Source: Desarmillaria ectypa
Lineage: Eukaryota; Basidiomycota; Agaricomycetes; Agaricales; Physalacriaceae
Reading direction: 5' to 3'
Assembly (NCBI GenBank): GCA_030407005.1
Contig: JAUDYN010000004.1
Location: forward strand, 1,550,001-1,614,000
Length of the DNA stretch: 64,000 bases
In this document: positions 45,549 to 57,087 of the stretch, piece after piece
How positions within the stretch are numbered: position 1 is the first letter of the stretch
How the letters are laid out: each line of letters opens with the position of its first letter
Notes under the pieces: model-generated
Told to the model about the DNA's origin: nothing
The model's input: only the letters and a program-made list of their open reading frames with translations
Database searches by the model: none
Program-made: the position numbers and the translations under genes

Positions 45549-47730
45549 ATGATAACGGGCTGGCCTCGAAGGTCCCACGACCACGGCAATCCAGGCCAAG
45601 ATTCGCCGCCGACGACAGTCGGGGAATCCCGCAGCAATGACAACGAGAGTAATAACCAAGGGACTTCCCCAGATCCAACGCGTCGACGGTCATCGAGTGA
45701 TTCTGCAACGCCAAAGCAGACATCAGTACCGCCGAGTCTGCGCATTTTATCATCGTCAGCGTCCGGGGTTCAGCCGGAATCAGGCCGGAGTCATCTTTTC
45801 TCGCTGTCGGACGCACCGAGCTCGTTATCCTCATCGTCGCGCAAGCTTGGCCTGTTTACAGATAAACTGTCGCACTTGGCTGGGCATCATCACCACGGGC
45901 ATGGTCATTCGGTGATGCCGAAGCCTAGTTCCTTGAATCCAGCCCTTTTACTACATCCTCACAGTCGAAATCCCGAACCAGTGGGGTCTCCGGCTTCGCC
46001 TACTTTTCCTCCGTCGCCCACAATGTCGAATCCTAACAAGGTTCATACGTCGCCTTCAAAGGTGATCATCACACTTCTAAGTTGGGAAGCCAACAATTGA
46101 TACCTTCTGCTTCCAGGCTTCCTACGGGCGCACTTACGACTCCAAACTTGTTACTCGCGAAATGCATCGTCTAGGAAATCTTGCTCACCTTCCCTCCGGT
46201 ATACCTGCCCTCTCGCAGGCACCTTCCGTCAGCTCTCTCTCTCTCCCAGCACCGGGTGCAATGGCACAAGCCAGCATGGCTAATACATCAGGCTCAGATC
46301 CTTGGGGTACCTTGCATGTTCATATCCTGCCACTCTTCAACGGTGAACCACTGAGGATACCTATGTGAGTCGACTTGCACATGCCACCGTCGTCCAACCT
46401 GATCAGGTCAGAGAGAACCTGAATATGCTAGTGAAAGCTCACATAGCGACGGCCGCATCGTCACCTTCAAAGGCGCTCGCCACGCTGGAGCACGACACTT
46501 CAGAGCTTATCGGGTCAGGAATGCGAACCCTGAATGCCAAACTGGCCGAGAAAGAAGATGATAAACTCGTCGGACGCATTGTCGAAATATGGGGATTCTT
46601 CTGGGATCAAGTCTTGCCCTATGTCGAAGGGGTACGTCCGACCAGATCGGTTTACTTACTTTCCACTAATGCGCACGCAGGCATTGCTCCCTCTGCAGAC
46701 AGACCCTCTTCTCTCTTCGCTATACCGCACGCCCAAGCGGCCCTCGTCACCAAGTCGCCAGAATAATAAGGGCTCAATATCGACATCTCTCGGCACCTCT
46801 TTGCAGCTCTCTACGCAGCACATAGACGTCCGAGCCGTCGCTCTTCGATCGTTTCGCGATAAAGTTATCCTGCCACTAGCTCCGCGGCTGAAAGCACGAC
46901 TTTCTATGGCAAATAGGCAGGACAATTTTCAAGAAACCGCTGGATATCAACAACCTCGACTACAGCAAATGTTCGTTACCATGCTGATCGCTTACTTCCA
47001 CCTTAGCTGATTAGATTATGATTACAGGCTACTCGTGCTTACATCGCAGAGCCGATATCGAACACCCACATTCTCTCTTACAGCCCAACCTCCCCAGCCG
47101 TCCACAGGAGAAGCCGCAGTACTAGAACTCCTCAGGATTCTCCGCTCTCCAAGCCCTCAATTTGATGGTCGCCAAACCGTAAAGACTTCTACCGGTAGAG
47201 CCAGAGCGCCTAGTTTCCTGTCTGGTGGTCTCCCACGTGATCGGCGAGGCCGGATAGCTCAGAAGCAAAAAGGTGTGAGCCTACCCAACTTAGTCAGCAA
47301 CACGCTTTCGGCTGGAGACGAAGGTGATTCTTCTGGAGGTGAAACGCCCCGAGTAGGAAGCGGGGGGTCGTTGGTTGATACTGAGCGAGAGAGGGAGCGA
47401 GAAAAGGAATGGGAATTCCTGGAAGCGTTGAGGTCCGCTCCAGTCATCGTCATGGTGATCACTTGTGCTAACATCTGACGCCTGTAGAAGTCCAGATCCT
47501 GAGAGCAGCAATGCGAGAGCAAGCGTTGGAGGATGGGGTCTTGGTATGGGACATGAGGATAGTGGAAAGATTGAAGAAGAGGAGGACGAACCGTTAGATT
47601 GGGACCAGGCGCAAGTAGGTTGAATGTTCTTTTTCCGTGACGAACACTTATGTCAATTCAGGCTGTCGTGGAACGCATGGTTGGTATGAATTCGTCGTCG
47701 GAGTCAGCCACAAGGAAACGAGTGTCATGA
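45549..47730 (+). CDS. HbrB-domain TORC2 subunit (Bit61/Protor type)
   Basis: Seven exons (45549-46061, 46117-46364, 46412-46631, 46681-46970, 47028-47432, 47488-47614, 47662-47730) give 623 residues. The HbrB domain spans about residues 225-400. It reads HILPLFNGEPLRIPIENLNM, then ALATLEHDTSELIGSGM and RIVEIWGFFWDQVLPYVEG, then LLPLQTDPLLSSLYRTPK and DVRAVALRSFRDKVILP. Flanking regions are Ser-rich and disordered, with a His-rich run (GHHHHGHGH). Homologues Bit61/Bit2 (yeast) and PRR5/Protor (animals) are peripheral subunits of TOR complex 2, which controls actin and membrane stress through AGC kinases. All exon phases close. Confidence 0.93.
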
Positions 47731-48119
47731 GTGGATACGCGGGGGTTTCTCGAATTTATAGTATTGTTATAATTGGCATGTTTAATTGTACCGTATATTA
47801 TCCATCCTTTCCCGATCCTTGACTGCGAGGAGTTGCTACTACTTCGCAATGGGTGATACTTGTTACGTTGACAGTTGTGCGGCTTTCGACATGTGTCGTC
47901 TTGCATGGATAGTCTTATGCAATTTGAAGGGCAACAAGATAGGCTGCCGATCAGCCCAGGACTTGTGTCTCTACATTGGACGTGTTGAACAGGCCGGCCG
48001 AGAATTAACCTTTGGGAATATTAACGTGTACTTACTGGAAAGTTGTATGATTGTTTACCTTGCGAAGACCGTGTTACGACTCTGACCGACCCTACGCTAA
48101 GCCCTGTGCGAGACATGAG
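47731..48119. other. Intergenic region
   Basis: This lies between the 3' end of the HbrB gene and the 3' end of the decayed phosphotransferase-like gene. No gene, repeat or RNA was recognised. Confidence 0.5.
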
Positions 48120-48994
48120 GCTCATGATGACGTTGAGCAGAAATAGTACGTACAAGCTTTCACCATAGGTAGACGGTACCGTGCATTCAACCTCTTCTGG
48201 AAACGCAGGCATAATGGCAAGCAGCATTGCCTTCCATCTGCCATCACTAAATTCGCGCCAGTGAAGGCGCCTCCGCGCTATGAAGTCGTCCCAGAAATAT
48301 GGACACCAACCGGTCCTCTCCTAGTCAATGATGCCCGATACCCTTCATGTATAAATATGTTCTCCGGAACAAAATCGCCATGAGAGAAAATCGGGGGCTT
48401 CGAGTAGTCAACCTCGGTGACAGCAGCTCAGGTGGTGTGATGACAATACTGGTACGAATTAGATCGACTAGGTGATGGACGAACAATTCAGTGCTCGATG
48501 CTACCCAGGTCCCATAGTCCATATATGCCGAGAACAGGCCGCCTCCAAATCGTGAAGGAGAATTAAAGGTAGTAGTACCCATGGGTCCATGGTTATCTAG
48601 CAAAGAAAGCTGGACACGTATCTGTCTGAGCACTTCTGCGATAACGAGACAAGTCTGTTCATCCAGAGTAGGCGTCAGCTCAGACAGCGGAGTTCCTTTG
48701 AGCTTCTGTTCGACAATGTATGTGCACGATAGCATTGCAGAACGGTCGACGATGATGGCGTACACTTTGGGAACTGCAATGAGCTTGACGACAAGGACAT
48801 CCCCTATATCCACCACTATGACCCCAGTAGGCGGAAGCGAGGGTGTCATTAGTTCGGATCCCTTTGAATCCTCTGTTCAACATAGTCAAGAATCCATGAT
48901 AATGTTGGGCGGCAGATCTAGAGGTGTACAAGCCAAGACTAGGCAGAGACCCCGAGTCAAGCAACTTTCCAGAGTATACAACTTCAATGGACAT
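48120..48994 (-). pseudogene. Decayed aminoglycoside-phosphotransferase-like (APH/ChoK fold) gene
   Basis: The minus strand carries pieces of the APH family in different frames. An N-lobe piece (VVDIGDVLVVK then IAVPKVYAIIVD) seems to lack the usual 20 or so residues between the Lys strand and the VP-x-VYA motif. It continues as YIVEQKLKGTPLSELTPTLDE and NHGPMGTTTF. At the catalytic loop, PRFS and HGDFVPENIF are in different phases because of an extra dinucleotide in a TCTCTC run (48382-48387). The frame shifts again before SGIID, and the following codon, normally Trp in IIDWE, is TAG (48321-48323). Similarity goes on to RTGWCPYFWDDFIARRRLHW. This number of lesions makes a functional product very unlikely. 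Confidence 0.8.
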
Positions 48995-49265
48995 GCTGTT
49001 CTCGTAGGAAACGATCGTAGGTGACTCAAAGTTCGGATACTAGCGTCGCGGTCATCCTAATGGCAGGTTAAAAGATACATTTATTTAGTAATATATCCGT
49101 AGAGAGCGTTACATGTCGAGGCATTAAGCAAAACAAGAAAGAAAAGGTATAAGTTATACAGAAACATATCAAAGGGAAATGAAGGAAAAACAAAGAAATC
49201 AATGCAAATGATGCCAAAATAAACAAGGCCAAACGCATGGGATATGGACATGATGCTACAGATTG

Positions 49266-51877
49266 TTAATACTTGCGAGTCGCCAATGTTCGAATATCGT
49301 AGAGGAATGAGCGGTCCGGCAAGGTGAAGGTGTCTTGTCGCGACAAAGCACTCTTCCAGCCTTTCATTTCTACATGATGTTGTGTTTCTGCCTCGCGACA
49401 CTTTTGTACAAAGTGTTCGTCGATATCACACACCATCGACGCTCTTGAAAAGCGCTCGCTGTCGGCTTCAGATGCAGCTCGTGCGCGACAACGCCCGGAG
49501 GTTGGAGCCGAAGCCACTGAAGATCCATTGGCACTCGAAGCTGCCATGGACGTATCTGAGGCAGAGATAACGGCCTTGATGGTACCACCCTTGGTTTCCC
49601 ATCCGTCACCCTCTTCTTCGTCGTCCGCCAGGTTGGCAAACACATCCGGCTCTTCGTCTTCGGGCGGTAATGTTGATATCCAACACATACGCGCCGGATC
49701 AAATATCATGTTTCCCACTATCCGCGCACCTGAAGCGAACGAAGGAGCGGGGGACCCAAGAGATGACCCCGTAAGATGTGTAATGAGGGCTGGTCGCGTG
49801 GAGGCAACATCAAAATCTTTCAGGACTTGCTCGTTTCCCTCCCACCGAAGAGTTTGAGGGTTCCATTTCATGTCACCAACAACTAAATTTATGTTAGAGG
49901 TGAAGGACAGTATAAAACTCTGAAAATTAACGAACCTTTAGGCGCATTGGTGCCGCCCAAATTCCGTATTAGGGTAGGCTTCTTGGGTTCAGTTGAAGAC
50001 ATCAAGTTCTTCCGTTTTTTCTTGGGAGACTGGGGCTTCTGAGGAGCCAATTCGGATCTGCTTCGGCGTCTTGATAATGAAGCAAACGCAGAAGGTACAG
50101 TGGAATCTAACGAGGACAATGTTATGAGGAAAAAAACGCTGAACCAAGAAATGTACAACTTACCTGACGGTTCACGGCGTCCCTTTTTACGGATAGCGTT
50201 CCTATCTGCAAGCTTCGACGGCGAGAACGTGGAGGCAGGAATGCGATTCCCGTAAACCTTAGGTTGAACACGAAAGCGACTCTCTTTATCCCGATCCGTA
50301 GGCAGGTCTGCAATCGTGTCAAGCTCAGTCCCATCTCCGTAAACGCATTGGCGTTTTGGTTTGCGGAGCACTTTGGCGACTGACTGTGGTGATATTGTCC
50401 GAGCTGGCTTGGACAGGTTAGATGGAGGTCGTGTGGGTGCGGGTGATGACGTCCGGAAGGGTGACTGTGCCCTCGGAGATGATGAGCGACCAAATAGGGT
50501 GGAGAGCGCAGGACGCGATTTGAGGTTCCCTATGGTGGGTATGGTTAGACGAAGCGCGGCAGTGCTGGAGGAAGGTGTGGAGGGGCGCGTGGGTGGCACT
50601 TCATAATCCTGGTACTGACTCGTGGATGCCTTGTGTGACTTGGCACGCGACGCAGCGGTCGATTCTCCATAGCGCGCGACTTTAGTTGCAGGTGATGACG
50701 ATGGTGACGCTTGGGCGCCTGATTCCATAAGAGAAGAAAGAGACGCCTTCCTCGCTAACCTTCTCGCGGGCGTCGCGGCGGCGGCGGCGGCAGGGGCAAG
50801 ACCTGTGTGAGACTTTTGACCTCGTAGACTGCCGGATTTCACAGACAGGAACGAAGAGGATGATGATAGGCTAGGGGAAGACGGCTTGAAAGTTTGTGTC
50901 CGTGTCGAGGGTTGAAGTGGGGGTGATGGGGAGAGCCTTAGCTTCTGAAGTTGCCGGGCAGAAGAAACCGGGGGATGATTGACGGGGGACTTGACACGGT
51001 TCACTCGTGATGGCAGTCTCGGCGCCTTCTGAAGGAGCGAGCTGCTTCGGTTAGCTGACCGCAGTAACGGCGAGCGCTGAGGCTTCAGCAGGCGATTAGG
51101 ACTGAAATCGACATTATCGTCAATGACTAGTCCCATTTCAAAATCATCATCTGGATCAAGACTAGCCACTTTGACTTGGTTATCCATCATGACCGCCGCC
51201 TTCTTCTTGTTCAGGATCGAGGTGAATTGGCGTCGGCCTAAATCTGTAGGAATGATGAGGCCCTCTAGGTCCCCTTCATCGTCATCATCCTCTTCTGTTT
51301 CTGTTCCTGGAGTGGACACAGAAGAAGTAGAGTTGGACGATGGAGATGTATCAGCGAATCCTAGGGTAGAGTAGGCGTCCGAGGACTGCGAGGATGTGGT
51401 TTGGTCCTTGTCTCCCCATTCGAGGGAAGTTTTAGAGGCACGGTGGTTGAGAGTCAAGGGGGCCAATGAAAGCCGGGTGACGCCAGAAGGCAGTGAGAAT
51501 GCATCTTCAAAGTCATCTTCGTCGGGTAGTCGCGTGGGCGGGACAATGGGCATCGGTTTGGGTAGAGCAGCAAATTTGATTGTCGATGCACCCTCCTCAT
51601 CATCCTCGTCGTCCTCGTCCTCATCGAGGTCCTGTAAGGACGACAGCGGTCGGATGATACGCATCTGCGTGGAAGTACTAGGCGGAGTAGGATGGGAAGG
51701 AAACGGACAATGGACTTGGGCGCCTCCAGTACGTCCAAGATCCATTTCTAGGTCCCAATCCTCATCTTCTTCATCTTTGCTGACAGTATGTATTGATTGA
51801 CCTTCCGGAAGATCAAAGTCTGCGTCAGGCCATTCTTCTCGGGCGGCGGCGGCGGTTGGAGCGGGAACAGTGGTCAT
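49266..51877 (-). CDS. BYR4: Bfa1/Byr4-type mitotic exit/septation GAP subunit
   Basis: Three exons (50164-51877, 49936-50106, 49266-49882) give 833 residues. The start MTTVPAPTAAAAREEWPDAD leads into an acidic WDxDFDLP-like motif. A long Ser/Pro-rich disordered middle holds RQFTSILNKKK. The C-terminal region contains KPTLIRNLGG and MKWNPQTLRWEGNEQVL, followed by ARIVGNMIFDPARMCWIS; these blocks are conserved in Byr4 of fission yeast and Bfa1 of budding yeast. With its Bub2/Cdc16 partner the protein forms the GAP for the Spg1/Tem1 GTPase at spindle poles and restrains septation. The upstream in-frame extension to 52126 has no ATG in good context and looks non-coding. Confidence 0.9.
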
Positions 51878-53397
51878 GGTGGAAGGAATAGAGATGGATA
51901 TGTGTCGCGCGTTATGCAATAGTGATCCAACAAGCAAAATGAAGGCGGCAAAATGAGTCGTCAAGAGGATGGAAGAGGTCAATGGAGCATGGGAAAACGG
52001 AAGCAAAGGGTCGCAGCGAGCGGATTGGATAAGATTAGGGCGCCAAAGAAGAAATTGAAGACACTGATAGCAGATAATCGTAGAATTTTGATGAAAGCTG
52101 AAAACGTGAGCACAGGATACTAGCAAAAGTATCGAGCTCGTTGTGAAAGGCGGTGAAGAACGATGCGTGACGGAAATAACAGGTGTTATGATGAGTCACG
52201 GATTTCAACTTACGTCAGCGCCACATCTAGAGTTGAAGCTCCGATGATGTAAAGATTCAACCCCAGACGGCCCGGGTCGGGTCTAGCCGGCTCCGGCTTT
52301 CTGCGCTCGAAGTATGTTGACAATTTCTTCCGGCGATCCGTGGAAACATCGTGGTCAACTGGTCTGGGGTGTGGTTTCCCTCAGTGAGCTCCGGCCTCCC
52401 CAGATGATATTTCTATACGTGCATGTGCAACGCTGTTGAGTTGCCCCGAAATAGCTTGTAGTCCATAGTTTAGCCAGTTGATGTGTTTTCCAGCACAGGC
52501 GTACTATAATGTTGTCGTCTTTTATGGTCGTGCGAACAGTCCAGCAGTCATACGGTCTATGCTTGCTGTCTTGGGATCTTCTCCACCTCCTTTACTGGGG
52601 CTTCCTATGGATCGGGTTCTGCATATCATTCACACGAATTACTGCAGGCATTTTCCAATGGTTCTACTCGGTCACTGTTTCTCTGATGTACTTATCTCAG
52701 ACGTCGAACAGATATGATAGATGCCAGTTCTTACTGACAAACTACTGCCGACATCATGAGAAAAGTGCTTCCAGTATTCAGATTGCCGCTCAGACACACA
52801 TGCTGGTCCATTCAATCAAACAAAAAACATTCACCGCGCTCAGCTTCTCCGGAGATGCGGTACCATGTCAATCTGTGTAGCCGCATAGATTCTATTTACC
52901 AAGAATAGCTCAAGCTATCAGTGGTCACGAAGCGTTGTTGACGACTACGCAGCGTAAGTGATATTCTTTGTTATCTTTGAGTGGAAGAAATATCTCCTTA
53001 TCTTGGAGCAAAAAACAGCATCGTGAGCGTATGACTTATGTTGTACAATGATAACTACAATGCCTCGTAGTGCTCCTCACCCTCTCGATCGCTTATCGTT
53101 GCGCACATTGCTGCTTGTCATTATTTTCACATTGAGAATAACAACAGCACCTGGTTCCATACAGGAACATGCTCTTTGTGCCTCATCTTCCGCGATTCTT
53201 CTCCATCAATGCTTATACTACCTCAGCATCTGATTATCGACCGTGTGCAGGCGCTACGGTCGTCAATGCTCATGGTGAATTATTTTTAACCCTTAGCTAC
53301 TACTACTACACGGTAAGCACGACTCCAGAACACCTTAAGACCATGGCTTTTCTCATCGAGAATGCAGCATCCCCAGTGAACGCCCGGTTATCCGCCG
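51878..53397. other. Intergenic region
   Basis: About 1.5 kb holding the BYR4-like promoter and the upstream region of the aspartic protease gene. Hydrophobic plus-strand frames of 60-120 codons occur (for example 52509-52880) but have no domain or splice partner. No mobile element was seen. Confidence 0.55.
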
Positions 53398-55071
53398 ATG
53401 GCTCTCGCATTCTTTTGGATCCTAGCAGCTTCTCCTCTCTTGTGCTGCGCGCTTCCGCCTACTACACCTCGTGTAGGCGTTAGTATCCCTCTTTCAAAGC
53501 GGACACCGCAGCTCGCCGTGGATGGGGTTGTCGACCGTGATTTTTTCAATGCGCAGGTCAACAAGGTTCACAAGTATGCCAATAATCCATATAGTATTCC
53601 ACATCGACTTATCGCAATGTTTCGCAGTAAAGTCGCGCGGGGTTTCGCCGCATATGAGAGAAACACAGGAAAAGCGCACCCTAGTAATACCAAGCATATT
53701 ACTCAACGGAGTACTGGAGCCGATGCATTGCAAGATGATTCGCAAGTTCTTTGGCAAGGCACCGTTCAAGTTGGAACCCCCGCTGTGAAATTCACTGGTA
53801 AGAACCCAGATACGAGTACGCCACAAGCATGCTAACTGCTTGATGGATATCAGTGGATTTTGACACTGGTGAGCTAACAACTTCATATTTGTCTCCGCAA
53901 CGGCATTTGCTAATATTTACTTGAAAACGTAGCAGCGATTTCTTCCTACCGGGCCCCAATTGCGACTCAAGCTGTGATGGACATACGATCTACGATACGT
54001 CGAGCAGTTCTACGGCCAAAAACCAGAACCAGAAATTTGGCTTGGCTTATGGGGATGGTTCGACTGTAAAAGGGGACGTCTTTACAGACACGTTCACGAT
54101 CGCAGGGTTAAAGGTCAGCACCCTGGTTTTCGTTTCCCATTTGAATCACTTAGGTTTACATACTTGGAAGGCCACCAAACAGGCCATCGGTGCAGCAACA
54201 ACCTACTCCTCTGGCTTCTCCGCCGACAACTTCCAACCGGATGGCCTCGTCGGAATGGCCTTCAAAGAAATATCCGAGTTAGGCGACGACCCCGTGTTCC
54301 AAACTCTTGTCAGTCAAGGCGTAACGACTTCACCAGAATTTGCGTTCGAGCTCAGCACCTCCGGTGCGGAGTTGTTCTTGAGCGGCGTCAACAAGTACAC
54401 AGGTTCTTTCACCACCAGTCAAGTCTCCAATACTGTATGTTCTCTTCTATTCAATTCGGTGCTTGACGTCAGGATTGACACGCGATGGTAGGGCTTTTGG
54501 CAGATCAGCATGGATTCCGCAAATATTGACGGAGAAGCGAGGGTCGAGAACTTGTCTGCTATCATTGATATCGGAACCACATTGATTGTCGGAAACCCAA
54601 AGAGCGTCTCTGAGTTTTATGACTCCATCAGTGGCTCTAAAGATGCTTCACAAACAGTAGGCGATGGCTTCTTCACCGGTAACCTGCTCATTGTTGTTTT
54701 CGTTATTATTGTGTCGTCTGACCCATTTGTGTGTTCTAGTTCCTTGTGATAGCATTCCCGATATTAGTTTAACTTTCGGGGGAAAGGCGTTCTCGATTAG
54801 TGCAGATACATTCAATCTAGGCCAAACTGAGCAGGGCTCATCTGATTGCGTTGGCGGCATTGTTGGTCAAGACGTTGGAGCTGAGCAATTCTCATCGGTT
54901 TGAGACTCCAGTGTCTAAAGTAACCGTTCAGATGCTTGGATTGTAAGGGATGTCTTCCTTCAGAACGTATACACCTGTGAGTTGTCTGATTCTGATCGTG
55001 ACTCCCTTCCTGATGATGTCGAAGCATTCAATGTTAAGGACGAAACAGTGGGATTTGCCAACCTCGCGTAA
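53398..55071 (+). pseudogene. Secreted aspartic protease (A1, polyporopepsin-like), probably decayed
   Basis: The gene starts with a signal peptide (MALAFFWILAASPLLCCALP) and a propeptide ending near RSTGADALQDDSQVLWQGTV. It then covers the pepsin fold: VDFDTG, FLPGPNCDSSC, LAYGDGSTVKGDVF, LVGMAF and VENLSAIIDIGTTLIVG, to DVFLQNVYT and VGFANLA. The second catalytic motif is Asp-Ile-Gly instead of Asp-Thr-Gly. No ordinary splice at 53869-53937 gives the expected DTGSS sequence in frame. Near 54895 the junction before DAWIVRDVF is one base out of phase. Other exons (54171-54434, 54492-54678, 54740 onward, 54932-54976, 55025-55071) look normal. The simplest reading is a recent pseudogene. Confidence 0.7.
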
Positions 55072-55243
55072 ATTGGTAGAAAGAGAGATAGCTGGTAGTA
55101 TCTATGAAATATATTGTACAACTCTGTACTATTAGGTTATTTAAAGGTTGACCGTCGTTGGAGATATGGAAAACGCATCGTGATGACGCAGAGTCGATCC
55201 TCAGCATTCATGGCGGAAGAATAGAACCGACTCTAGTCGCCTT

Positions 55244-55959
55244 CTACTTTCTTTGGGCACGTACGCGAGGATCGCCGCGCTCGCTCCTTTTTTTCAACTT
55301 TTCTTGTCGTTTACTGATTGCAGGTTCTTTCTCAGGGACATCATCATTTGCGCTGGTCGCTGCTCTTCCCAGAAGTAGCGGAGAAATAGCGGATGTCCAC
55401 AGTTTGAATATAGCGTATAACGGAATCTGATTTGAATAGTTAAAAAGCGAAAAGATGAAGTACGAGATGAGACGCACCACCATGTATAACCACCAAAACC
55501 ATTCACCAACAGCGCCGCTTCCGACCTGGCATGCCCCTACCGTACGTTCAAGTACGTGTTACAAGAAAGAAGAGCAGAATCAAAAACTTGCATGTTATGT
55601 ATACCACGTCAAAACACCACTCGGTTACGCCAGGCTGACTGAGATCTTCACCATATGACATGAGCGTGCCGGTCGTTGGATCCCGTCTGGTCGTCCCAAT
55701 TTTTATGAGGTAGTTGGAAAGGAAGAATCCAGGAAAAAATGTTGCGATATATATACCCAGTGAAGTTTTTGACGGAGGCAAAGAACTCCTTCTGAACAAG
55801 AAACGCAAAACGAAAGAGAGAATGGTTGGAAGGAATAAGCCGATTCTTAACTGCTTGACCGTGATTTCATTTTGGCTGGCTTAATACACAATTAGGACAG
55901 AAACAAAAGGTAGAAGGCAAGAAAAGGGTACCGATTCGTTTTGCAGAGGCGTTGGCCAT
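55244..55959 (-). CDS. SND2: SND2/TMEM208-type ER targeting protein
   Basis: Four exons (55932-55959, 55592-55879, 55478-55536, 55244-55426) give 185 residues. The protein has N-terminal and central membrane helices (RIGLFLPTILSFVLRFLF, SLGIYIATFFPGFFLSNYL), the conserved MSYGEDLSQPGVTEWCFDVV loop, a third hydrophobic region (GEWFWWLYMVIPLYAIFKLW) and a basic tail (SKRQEKLKKRSERGD). This is the TMEM208/Snd2 family of ER proteins in the SRP-independent insertion route for tail-anchored and internally anchored proteins. Intron 55537-55591 has a GC donor (CAT|GCAAGT), fixed by the YIT-WACQVGSG junction. Confidence 0.95.
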
Positions 55960-57087
55960 GGCTGCCACGAAGGAAGATGGAAAGAAGCCGCATTGTGATC
56001 ATGCCGGCGTTGGCCGTTTGTTACCTTCTGAAAGTGAATACTCTAAAAAAGCATGATTCAATCCATGTACTGACAAGCAGATGGCAGAAGAAGTTCGCAG
56101 CACATTTTCTGGAGCAGCAATGTGTACAATAGTCCTCGGAAGCGACTCTATGCCAATTAGTTGGTGTTCACTCCTCTCAGCCTTACTGAGTCTTGAACTT
56201 CATATTATTCTGTAACTTTTGTCTAATACCCATTATAGATGCTGATATGCCTACGCTTTGTCTCACTAGCGGACCTTCGATTCCACAACTTGACATCGAG
56301 TAAGTGTCAATCAAGCGCCCTGTACATTTGGATTACGGGACTGGTGGCCGGTTATCAGCTCATCGTATGACCACTACAAAGTTCAAGCGGACGTACAGTC
56401 CGGCATTTCCCCTACGCGAAGGTCGGGACCAATTGTAAAGCGTCAGGCAACGAAACAGAGATAAAAAGTAATCAGGCAATTTTTTTGTCGAGCCTAGCTC
56501 TTTGGTCTTGGACTCATTAATTAGTACTTTATACATACACCTGTCGAAGATGCGAAGTCACGACTCAATAATGAACCCTGCTCGATGCACTGCAATATAC
56601 CATCACCATATTACCATTGCTGATAGATTATTTCAACTATTTTTGTATCCGGGGTAAAGAAACCTGCCCTTTTATCCCCCACATTCTTCTGTTATGATGC
56701 ATAGATTTCTGTATCTGATTGCATAAGATATTAAAATACGCTGCGCTCGAGATGCCGATCGAGCCAGCAGTTCGAGGCGCAGTTACCCCTATCGATGACT
56801 CGGCATTTATTGTACGTTGGCTGAGCGGAATAAATGAATACGGTAACAAGTGAGACAAACAAACAAAAGAAGGGCCAGGAGCGGGAGGAACTTGATAAGA
56901 AGGCAGGAAAGAATAATGGAATTACGCGACTATTATTTTGCCACGTGGGATCCCAAAAGGAGAAGCGACCAAAAAAGGATTTCGCATGGTTGAGGCAGAA
57001 CCCTCGACCGACCTAACCTTCACGACCTGCGACGATTTCTCTGTTTCTCTACTTTATCTTCTAACGAGGCGACTGGTATTTTCTGCG
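55960..57087. other. Intergenic region between divergent SND2 and BEM1
   Basis: About 1.1 kb with the two promoters. AT-rich segments lie near 56460-56660. Frames up to 73 codons occur without features. No RNA gene was seen. Confidence 0.55.

Noticed and set aside
49889..52126. Longer N-terminus for the Bfa1/Byr4 gene starting at 52126
   Set aside because: The extra 83 residues are hydrophobic and unlike the acidic, disordered start of the family; the Met at 51877 leads directly into the conserved acidic motif.
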